Origin: an uncultured Pseudorhodobacter sp.
GTDB taxonomy: Bacteria > Pseudomonadota > Alphaproteobacteria > Rhodobacterales > Rhodobacteraceae
Assembly: GCA_945957495.1 (NCBI GenBank)
Contig: CAMFLG010000256.1
Location: forward strand, 1 to 5,358
Direction: 5' to 3'
Length of the DNA: 5,358 nt
The notes under the pieces are model-generated. The model was not told the origin of the DNA and made no database searches. It was given only the letters and a program-made list of their open reading frames with translations. The stretch's first letter is position 1, and every line of letters starts with the position of its first letter. The position numbers and the translations under genes are program-made. Positions 1-4,878 of this stretch are shown piece after piece.

Positions 1-50
1 TACGAGATTCCTCTACGTCTCGTGGGCTCGGAGATGTGTATAAGAGACAG
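1..50 (+). other. Illumina Nextera i7 adapter (sequencing artefact)
   Basis: These bases match the library adapter in order. Bases 1-8 are the end of the P7 primer (tacgagat). Bases 9-16 are an 8-base index (tcctctac, which I recognise as the one in Nextera primer N712). Bases 17-31 are the Nextera read-2 primer part, and 32-50 are the 19-bp Tn5 mosaic end AGATGTGTATAAGAGACAG. Genomic sequence starts at 51. Any reading frame that begins here, such as a plus-strand one from 36, is spurious. The minus-strand gene next to it is cut at this junction. Confidence 0.98.
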
Positions 51-787
51 ATCGGCACCCCTTGCCAGCGGATCGGGCGGTCGCCCCAGAACACCCGCCC
101 CTTGCCGCCTTTGGGAAAGACGAAGCCGGCCTCATATCCAAGGCCGTATTCCGCGCCGGTTGCGGGGTCGATATGCACAGGGGCCGCCGAATTACGGCTG
201 AGCTGCAAGGTTGATTTTCCCTCCAGCACCAAGGCGGCGGCGATCACCTTTCCGGTCTTGCCCGACACGACCAACCGCCCGCGAAAGGGCTCGGTCTTGT
301 CGCTGATCACCCGGCCGTCGGGTTCGGGTTTGCCTGCGTGAAAGTTCACGTCAAACACCAACTCGCCCGCGCGCCCGCTGGCGCCTGCGTCGGCGCAATC
401 CATCGTAAACCAGCTTGCATCATAGCCGATGGTGAAGCCTTCCGGCAGAATCCCTTTCAGGGCCGCAAGATAATGGCCCGCCGTGTTTTTCCAGATCTGT
501 TTGCCCTTGCTGTTGTATCCGATCAGCCAGGCCGGGGCCTCGTTGCCATCCAATTCGTGCAGGCATAGCCCGATGGCTTTGCCATCCGTGGACACGCCGG
601 TCATGGTTTGCGATACCGTGGTCAATTCGGCTAAGGTCAGAACACGCGTCGCTGTGGCCGGATCGTCCTGATCAAAGGTGATCATGCGGATCGCCAGTGC
701 CGCAGGGTCGTTCCAGACAAACACCCCCTGTGCCGCATGGGCGGGTTGGGCAATCAACAGACCAAGGGCAAACAGTAGCGCGCGCAT
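51..787 (-). CDS. Putative exported protein, family not recognised (3' end missing)
   Basis: An open frame of 245 complete codons runs from the ATG at 787-785 into the adapter without meeting a stop, so the C-terminus is missing. Residues 1-18 form a typical Sec signal peptide: Arg2, a hydrophobic core (ALLFALGLLIA), then PAHA followed by AQ, giving predicted signal peptidase I cleavage after Ala18. The mature part begins GVFVWNDPAAL. It has no membrane segment and no metal, haem or nucleotide motif that I recognise. It contains two cysteines (in GLCLHELD and TMDCADAG), and aromatic/glycine-rich stretches (AWLIGYNSKGKQIWKN, YGLGYEAGFVFPKGGKG, VFWGDRPIRWQG) suggest a beta-rich fold. A good Shine-Dalgarno precedes the ATG. 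It diverges from the flavoprotein gene across 180 bp, with no evidence of a shared function. Periplasmic location is inferred from the signal peptide. Confidence is high that it is a gene and low for any role. Confidence 0.85.
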
Positions 788-792
788 TCAGA

Positions 793-797
793 TCTCC
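793..797 (-). promoter_or_regulatory. Shine-Dalgarno of the exported-protein gene
   Basis: Read on the minus strand this is GGAGA, five bases before the ATG at 787-785. It supports that start, as does the signal peptide that begins there. Confidence 0.75.
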
Positions 798-954
798 GGC
801 TTTTGCCCGCAATTTAGCAGCCTTGGCAAAACCCGCAAATGACATCGGCTGTCATGCCGCTTTTCGGCAATCATGTCGTTTTTTTCTGCCAGATGTCGGC
901 GCCCCTTGCCCGCGTGATCCCGCTTCGGGCACATATGGTCGCAAATCTTCTATT

Positions 955-958
955 GGAG
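955..958 (+). promoter_or_regulatory. Shine-Dalgarno that sets the flavoprotein start
   Basis: GGAG lies nine bases before the ATG at 968. It is the only good ribosome site near the 5' end of the frame. It favours 968 over the in-frame ATGs at 839 and 935, in agreement with the dinucleotide-binding motif starting about ten residues after M1. Confidence 0.75.
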
Positions 959-967
959 TCGCGGCCC

Positions 968-3466
968 ATGAAAACCCATGTCAAAGCCCTTGTTGTTGGC
1001 GGTGGCGCCGTTGGCAACGGTATCGCCTATCACCTTGCCAAGGCGGGTTGGGATACCATGCTGGTGGAACGGGATGAGCTGACCTCTGGCTCTACCTGGC
1101 ACGCGGCGGGCCTGTTGCCCCTGTTCAACATGAGCTTTGCCACCACCCATATCCACAAATACTCGGTGGATTTCTACAAGGGGCTAGAGGCGGAAACCGG
1201 CCTGAACGCAGGGTTTGCCGTGGTGGGCAACCTGCGCATGGCGCAGCGGCAGGAACGCATGGATGAATACATGCTGTATTCGTCCGTGGCCGAAACCGCC
1301 GGGGTCTATCACGAATTCCTGACCCCTGCGCAGATCAAGGAACGCTGGCCCTTGGTGCGCACCGATGATCTGGTGGGTGCGCTGTATCACCCGCAGGACG
1401 GCTACATCAACCCCGCCGACGTGACGCAGGCCATGGCCAAGGGCGCGCGTCAGCATGGCGCCACGATCGAGCGCAAGATTCAGGTCGATGGCTATAAATG
1501 GACCGGGTCGGAATGGATCGTGTCCTGCACCCGCATGGTGGACAAGGGCGGCAACCTGATCGCCTCGGACGAAACCTTTGAAATCCGCGCCGAACACGTT
1601 GTGACGGCCACCGGTAACCACGCACAGCGCACGGCGCGGCTGTTGGGCATCAAGATCCCGGCGATTCCGGTGGAACACCAATTCATCGTGACCGAACCCG
1701 ATCCGATGCTGCAGGAATACCGCAAGAGCCATCCTGAACACCCGGTTCTGCGCGACGCCGATGCGAAATGGTACGTCCGCGAAGAACGCGGCGGCTGGAT
1801 CCTTGGCCCCTACGAAAAGGGTGCGCCCGCCCGGTTCGAATTCGGCGTGCCTGACAGCTTCCGCGCCGATCTGTTCCCGCTGAATCTGGAGCGGATCGAA
1901 AAGGAATACATGGACTTCATCCACCGCATTCCGTCTTCGGAAGTGGTTGGCCTGAAAGACGATTTCAACGGCCCGATCTGCTATACCCCCGATGGCAACC
2001 CGCTGGTCGGCCCGGTTCCGGGCTTGCGCAACATGTGGATTGCAGAAGGCTTCTCGTTCGGCATCACCGCGGCGGGCGGCACCGGCTATTACCTGGCGCA
2101 GATGATGGTGAATGGTGAGGCCGAGATTGACATGGCGTCGCTTGACCCGCGCCGCTATGGCAACTGGATGACCACCGAATATGCCGCGCGCAAGAATGAG
2201 GAATGCTACGACCACGTCTTTATCCTGCACCACCCGGACGAAGAACGCGAAGCGTGCCGTCCGCTGCGCACCGCCCCGGTTTATGACCGGCAGAAAGCCT
2301 TGGGCGCGCAGTTCGGTCAGGTCAACGGCTGGGAACGCCCGATCTACTACGGCCCCTTGAACGCGCCCGAGGATTTTGACCACAACTCTCGCAGCTTCCG
2401 CCGTGGCGGCTGGTGGCAATATGCGGTGGACGAGGCGAAAGCCATCCGTGAAACCGCAGGCCTGATCGACGCCACCGCCTTCACCAAACATCTGGTGCGC
2501 GGGCCGGGGGCGACGGCTTTCCTTGATTGGTTCACCTGCAACACCCTGCCCAAGGTCGGCCGCATCAACCTGACCTATGCGCTGACACCCAGCGGCACCA
2601 CCCGCACCGAATACACCATCGTGCGCAACGGCGAGAATGATTACTACCTCGTCTCCGCCGGGGCATGGACGGCCTATGACGCCGACTATCTGAAGAAATG
2701 CGCCGAGGATTTCATGGCGGGTGGTGGTGGTTACATCGACATCCATGATGTCACCACGCAATGGGGCGTGTTTGCGATTGCCGGGCCGAACAGCCGCAAG
2801 ATCCTGGCCGAATTGATCAAGGACGCCGATCCGGCCACGGCGCTGTCGAACAAGCGCTTCCCCTGGCTTTCGGCGCGCAAGATCGAACTGGGCATGTGCC
2901 CGGTCAACGCGATCCGCGTCGCCTACACGGGCGAGTTGGGCTGGGAGTTGCACCATCCGATCGAGATGCAGCGTTACCTGTGGGATCAGCTGCTGGCGGC
3001 TGGCGCCAAGCATGGCATGAAGCTGGTCGGCGCGCGGGCGCAGAACTGGCTGCGTCAGGAAAAATCCTACCGCGCCTTTGGCAACGAGTTGGGCCGCGAT
3101 GCGACCCCGCTGGAGGCCGCTTTGGACCGCTTTGTCGATCTGAAGAAGGATTTCCAGGGCAAAGAGGCGATGCTGGCCACGGGCATCCGGTCGAAATGTG
3201 TCACCGTTCTGATCGACGGTCCCGCCGATACCGATCCGTGGGGCAAAGAGGCGCTGGTTGTGGACGGCGAAAAGATCGGCCGTCTCACCTCGGGCGGCTA
3301 TTCGGTGGCCTTCGGCAAGCAGATCGGCATGGGCTATGTGCGCCCCGATCTGGCCGAGGTCGGCACGAAACTGCAGGTGCGGATGAACCGCGAGCTGTGG
3401 GATTGCGTCGTGGTGGAAGACAGCCCGTTCGACCCCTCAAACGCGCGGATCAGGATTGACGGGTAA
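968..3466 (+). CDS. Dimethylglycine/sarcosine dehydrogenase-type FAD- and folate-binding oxidoreductase (GcvT family)
   Basis: The product has 832 residues, the normal length for the DMGDH/SARDH family, with intact ends. Residues 6 to about 390 are the DAO-type FAD domain. It has the Rossmann motif G11-x-G13-x-x-G16 with acidic E34 ending the second strand. GSTWHAAGL (41-49) contains H45, which aligns with the histidine that holds FAD covalently in mammalian DMGDH. VEHQFIVTEP (around 236) and GFSFGITAAGG (361-371) are further family motifs. About 390-440 is the linker (FAO_M) region. From about 440 follows an aminomethyltransferase (GcvT) half with YTGELGWEL at 653-661, and from about 743 the GcvT C-terminal barrel. 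Family members oxidatively demethylate dimethylglycine, sarcosine or related N-methyl compounds, pass electrons to ETF or oxygen, and hand the methyl carbon to tetrahydrofolate. No signal peptide is seen, so it is probably cytoplasmic. The exact substrate cannot be read from the sequence: many Rhodobacteraceae carry several paralogues, and no betaine, ETF or folate genes are in view. The gene appears monocistronic. Confidence 0.93.
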   Translation: MKTHVKALVVGGGAVGNGIAYHLAKAGWDTMLVERDELTSGSTWHAAGLLPLFNMSFATTHIHKYSVDFYKGLEAETGLNAGFAVVGNLRMAQRQERMDEYMLYSSVAETAGVYHEFLTPAQIKERWPLVRTDDLVGALYHPQDGYINPADVTQAMAKGARQHGATIERKIQVDGYKWTGSEWIVSCTRMVDKGGNLIASDETFEIRAEHVVTATGNHAQRTARLLGIKIPAIPVEHQFIVTEPDPMLQEYRKSHPEHPVLRDADAKWYVREERGGWILGPYEKGAPARFEFGVPDSFRADLFPLNLERIEKEYMDFIHRIPSSEVVGLKDDFNGPICYTPDGNPLVGPVPGLRNMWIAEGFSFGITAAGGTGYYLAQMMVNGEAEIDMASLDPRRYGNWMTTEYAARKNEECYDHVFILHHPDEEREACRPLRTAPVYDRQKALGAQFGQVNGWERPIYYGPLNAPEDFDHNSRSFRRGGWWQYAVDEAKAIRETAGLIDATAFTKHLVRGPGATAFLDWFTCNTLPKVGRINLTYALTPSGTTRTEYTIVRNGENDYYLVSAGAWTAYDADYLKKCAEDFMAGGGGYIDIHDVTTQWGVFAIAGPNSRKILAELIKDADPATALSNKRFPWLSARKIELGMCPVNAIRVAYTGELGWELHHPIEMQRYLWDQLLAAGAKHGMKLVGARAQNWLRQEKSYRAFGNELGRDATPLEAALDRFVDLKKDFQGKEAMLATGIRSKCVTVLIDGPADTDPWGKEALVVDGEKIGRLTSGGYSVAFGKQIGMGYVRPDLAEVGTKLQVRMNRELWDCVVVEDSPFDPSNARIRIDG

Positions 3467-3467
3467 G

Positions 3468-3487
3468 CGATTTCTTCGAAGAGATCG
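3468..3487. repeat. Hairpin 1 of the convergent intergenic cluster
   Basis: Arms CGATTTCT and AGAGATCG pair over eight positions (one G-T wobble on the plus-strand RNA) around a TCGA loop, starting one base after the flavoprotein stop codon. No T-run follows, so alone it is a 3'-end stabilising stem rather than a terminator. Confidence 0.5.
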
Positions 3488-3489
3488 TG

Positions 3490-3511
3490 CCGGAATTTTC
3501 AAAAATTCCGG
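3490..3511. terminator. Hairpin 2: perfect 10-bp inverted repeat
   Basis: Arms CCGGAATTTT and AAAATTCCGG are perfectly complementary around two bases (CA). The stem begins three bases after hairpin 1 ends. It has G/C at the base and A/T at the tip. It could slow polymerase coming from either side. Confidence 0.55.
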
Positions 3512-3513
3512 TC

Positions 3514-3533
3514 AAAAATCTTTGAAGATTTTT
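3514..3533. terminator. Hairpin 3: bidirectional intrinsic terminator candidate
   Basis: Arms AAAAATCTT and AAGATTTTT are perfectly complementary around TG. The symmetrical A5/T5 ends give a U5 tract on the transcript in both directions, the usual form of a bidirectional terminator shared by convergent genes. It would serve the flavoprotein from the left and the GH25 gene from the right. Confidence 0.65.
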
Positions 3534-3535
3534 CG

Positions 3536-3557
3536 CAAATCTTTTTGAAAAGATTTG
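3536..3557. terminator. Hairpin 4: perfect 10-bp inverted repeat related to hairpin 3
   Basis: Arms CAAATCTTTT and AAAAGATTTG are perfectly complementary around TG. It shares the AAATCTT..AAGATTT core with hairpin 3, from which it is separated by two bases, so the two look like copies of one element. Confidence 0.6.
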
Positions 3558-3559
3558 GC

Positions 3560-3581
3560 GGCCCCGCCGGGGCGGCCTTTT
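3560..3581 (+). terminator. Hairpin 5: G/C-rich stem followed by TTTT
   Basis: GGCC (3560-3563) can pair with GGCC (3574-3577), extended inside by CC/GG with one bulged C; an alternative stem is GCCCC-GCC-GGGGC at 3561-3573. Four T follow at 3578-3581, overlapping the GH25 stop codon on the other strand. It is a fair backup terminator for plus-strand transcripts. Confidence 0.5.
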
Positions 3582-4368
3582 ACTGCGCCCGTCGTGCCAG
3601 CCATTCGGCCCATTCGGCCTTTGATCCGTTGAACACGTTCACATCGACGTTTCCGGCAATTCCTGGCACGATGCCGGTGCTGGTGTATTGCCAGAACTTC
3701 CACGTCTGCCCGGCGTAAACATCCTTCGGATTGGCCGCCACCGAACGCAGCCAGAATTCGGTGCCACCCATCGCCGACAAATCGTTGTCCCGGTAGAAAT
3801 CCACCGTGGTGTAAACAATCGGGCGCTGGCCATAATGCGCCTCGACCGCGTTCAGGAAGATCCGCATTTCCGACTGGATGGTGGCGCTGTCGCGGCGGAT
3901 GCGGCAGGTGGGTGAGGTCGGCGTCCATTCCATATCCAGCACCGGCGGCAGCGCGCCGGGCGCGCGCGGCACATGCGCGATGAACCAGCGCGCCTGTTCG
4001 ATGGCCGGGCGGCAATGGTAATAGAAGTGATAGGCCCCCACCGCCACCCCGGCGCGCCTTGCGCCGCGCCAGTGTTCTTCAAACAGCGGATCAGCCTGAT
4101 CGCCGCCTTCGGTGGCCTTGATGAAGGCGAAATTCACCCCGTTTTCGCGCGCCTCGGCCCAATCGACAGAGGTTTGGAATTTCGACAGATCAATTCCATG
4201 CACCGGATAGCGATAAGGCGACGGGTCCGCCCAGGGGTGCGGGTCGCTGTCGCCGAAATCGGCCTCGGTGACGCGGGAAGGGGGCGGTGCATCACCCTGC
4301 CTGCCCCGATGGGAATGGCCGCAGGCGGCCAGCGTCGCGATAAGAAAGATCAGAATAATCCGTTGCAT
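3580..4368 (-). CDS. GH25-family lysozyme-like lipoprotein (N-acetylmuramidase)
   Basis: A complete protein of 262 residues. Residues 1-16 are a lipoprotein signal: QRIILIFLIAT, then lipobox LAAC with C16 as the lipidation site. Gly, not Asp, follows it, so outer-membrane rather than inner-membrane retention is inferred. A low-complexity linker (17 to about 53) leads to a glycoside hydrolase family 25 domain. Its signatures are GIDLSKFQ (D60), FAFIKATEG (81-88), GAYHFYYH (111-118), the catalytic-type D-x-E in PVLDMEW (D145, E147), IVYTTVDFY (184-192), and WQYTSTG with VDVNVFNG (D242) at the end. C119 and C155 could form a periplasmic disulfide. GH25 enzymes cleave the MurNAc-GlcNAc bond of peptidoglycan; here an envelope-anchored remodelling role is inferred. 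The start fits the signal peptide, though no clear Shine-Dalgarno precedes it. It lies 77 bp after the AhpD-like gene on the same strand, so cotranscription is possible. Confidence 0.92.
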   Translation of the reverse strand: MQRIILIFLIATLAACGHSHRGRQGDAPPPSRVTEADFGDSDPHPWADPSPYRYPVHGIDLSKFQTSVDWAEARENGVNFAFIKATEGGDQADPLFEEHWRGARRAGVAVGAYHFYYHCRPAIEQARWFIAHVPRAPGALPPVLDMEWTPTSPTCRIRRDSATIQSEMRIFLNAVEAHYGQRPIVYTTVDFYRDNDLSAMGGTEFWLRSVAANPKDVYAGQTWKFWQYTSTGIVPGIAGNVDVNVFNGSKAEWAEWLARRAQ

Positions 4369-4445
4369 GCGCCGATGCTGCCCGAAACCGGGCGGCTTGT
4401 CATGGCGGAAATTGCCGCCCTCACACCGGATTGCGCGCCTCGGTG
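4369..4445 (-). other. Structured spacer upstream of the GH25 gene
   Basis: Three inverted repeats fill this spacer. ACACCG-N12-CGGTGT (4423-4446) ends on the first base of the stop triplet of the AhpD-like gene. GGGCGGC-N17-GCCGCCC (4390-4420) has 7-bp arms. GCCCG-AAAC-CGGGC (4380-4393) has 5-bp arms. The last two overlap at 4390-4393 and cannot form together. None is followed by a T-run on the minus strand, so they do not look like ordinary terminators. No convincing promoter or Shine-Dalgarno for the GH25 gene is visible. Confidence 0.4.
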
Positions 4446-4793
4446 TCAGACAGCCGCCGGGGCGGTGAATTCATCCCAGGCCGCCAGCGCATGCGCGCAA
4501 TACATCAGCGCCGGGCCACCGCCCATCTGCACACACATTGCCAGAACCGACCCCAATTCCTCGCGCGTGCAGCCGACCTTGATCAGCGCCTCGACATGCA
4601 GGTTGATGCAAGGTTCGCAGCGTTGCGTCACCGCGATTGCCAGCGCCACATATTCGCGGCTTTTCTTGTCCAGCGGGCCATCGGCCATCGCCCCTGCCGA
4701 CAGCGTCGCAAAGCCCTTCGCCGATTCGGGGTTCAGCTTGTGCAGCACGCGCAATTCGGCGCGCAGGGCTGCGGTTTTTTCCTTATAGGTCAT
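4446..4793 (-). CDS. AhpD-like / carboxymuconolactone decarboxylase-family protein
   Basis: A complete 115-residue all-helical protein of the CMD/AhpD fold. The redox signature of the AhpD branch is present: E47, eleven residues, then C59-x-x-C62-x-x-x-H66 (RCEPCINLH). This is the same spacing as the Glu/Cys/Cys/His proton-relay set of mycobacterial AhpD. GTP-binding, metal or membrane features are absent. The C-terminal GGGPALMYCAHALAAWDEF is typical of the subfamily, whose members form homo-oligomers. Disulfide-reductase or peroxidase activity is inferred from CxxC; true decarboxylase activity is unlikely in this form, and the natural partner is unknown because no peroxiredoxin (AhpC) gene is in view. 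A strong AAGGAG lies six bases before the ATG. The upstream FNR-type box suggests oxygen-responsive expression. It follows the DUF938 gene by 84 bp and precedes GH25 by 77 bp. Confidence 0.92.
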   Translation of the reverse strand: MTYKEKTAALRAELRVLHKLNPESAKGFATLSAGAMADGPLDKKSREYVALAIAVTQRCEPCINLHVEALIKVGCTREELGSVLAMCVQMGGGPALMYCAHALAAWDEFTAPAAV

Positions 4794-4799
4794 GGCAGA

Positions 4800-4805
4800 C
4801 TCCTT
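4800..4805 (-). promoter_or_regulatory. Shine-Dalgarno of the AhpD-like gene
   Basis: Reads AAGGAG on the minus strand, six bases before the ATG at 4793-4791. It is the strongest ribosome site in the window and fixes that start. Confidence 0.85.
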
Positions 4806-4812
4806 TTGCGCC

Positions 4813-4818
4813 GGTATA
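4813..4818 (-). promoter_or_regulatory. Candidate -10 element for the AhpD-like gene
   Basis: Reads TATACC on the minus strand (four of six matches to TATAAT). It would place the transcript start near 4806, giving a leader of about 13 bases that just includes the Shine-Dalgarno. The hexamer at -35 spacing (GGCAGC) is poor, as expected for an activator-dependent promoter. Confidence 0.45.
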
Positions 4819-4841
4819 GCGGCGGCGGGGCAGGGGCTGCC

Positions 4842-4855
4842 TTGATACAGATCAA
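4842..4855 (-). promoter_or_regulatory. FNR/FnrL-type operator
   Basis: TTGAT-ACAG-ATCAA is a perfect match to the FNR consensus TTGAT-N4-ATCAA, which is shared by the FnrL proteins of Rhodobacter relatives. Its centre is 41.5 to 42.5 bases before the start site predicted from the candidate -10, the spacing for class II activation, and no good -35 is present. The likely target is the AhpD-like gene, possibly continuing into GH25. NnrR/DNR-type relatives recognise similar boxes, so the exact regulator is an inference. Confidence 0.7.
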
Positions 4856-4858
4856 ATC

Positions 4859-4878
4859 ACATTCACGATTGTGAATGT
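4859..4878. repeat. 8-bp perfect palindrome next to the FNR box
   Basis: ACATTCAC-GATT-GTGAATGT is a perfect inverted repeat. Its inner part, TTCAC-N4-GTGAA, has the same 5-4-5 geometry as the FNR box. Its centre is exactly 20 bp further from the AhpD-like gene, about two helical turns, so a bound protein would sit on roughly the same face. Its right end is the first base of the stop triplet of the DUF938 gene. It may be a second operator or a stem closing the DUF938 transcript; no T-run follows it on the minus strand, which argues against a terminator. Confidence 0.55.

Larger units (their letters stand above)
788..967. promoter_or_regulatory. Divergent intergenic region with small inverted repeats
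   Basis: This stretch should hold promoters for both divergent genes, but I find no convincing -35/-10 pair on either strand. Visible structure: ATGACA-N5-TGTCAT at 839-855, a dyad of transcription-factor-site size; immediately after it TGCCG-N5-CGGCA at 855-869, followed nine bases later by a run of seven T (879-885); and a weaker CCCG-CTT-CGGG at 919-929. The hairpin plus T-run could weakly attenuate plus-strand transcription, or mean nothing. The plus-strand frame of the flavoprotein stays open back to an ATG at 839, but that extension has no ribosome site and no resemblance to the family. Confidence 0.35.

Noticed and set aside
32..50. Tn5 mosaic end as a sign of a transposon
   Set aside because: It is joined to the P7 tail, an index and the Nextera primer, so it comes from library preparation and not from the genome.
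849..855. CTGTCAT resembling half of a PhoB (Pho) box
   Set aside because: The second direct repeat expected 11 bases away is absent, and nothing nearby concerns phosphate.
839..967. A 43-residue N-terminal extension of the flavoprotein starting at 839
   Set aside because: No ribosome site before 839, no resemblance to the family, and a good Shine-Dalgarno plus normal N-terminus at 968.
1184..3013. A 609-codon antisense frame across the flavoprotein gene
   Set aside because: It lies wholly opposite a complete gene with recognisable domains, its translation is rich in Arg/Ala/His/Gly as expected of a G/C-rich shadow, and it matches no family I know.
2761..3459. A 232-codon plus-strand frame inside the flavoprotein gene
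   Set aside because: It is an out-of-frame shadow of the GcvT half, with Arg/Gly-rich composition and no homology that I recognise.
3973..4788. A 271-codon plus-strand frame opposite the GH25 and AhpD-like genes
   Set aside because: It runs across two convincingly identified minus-strand genes and their spacer; its translation shows no domain or sensible start signal.
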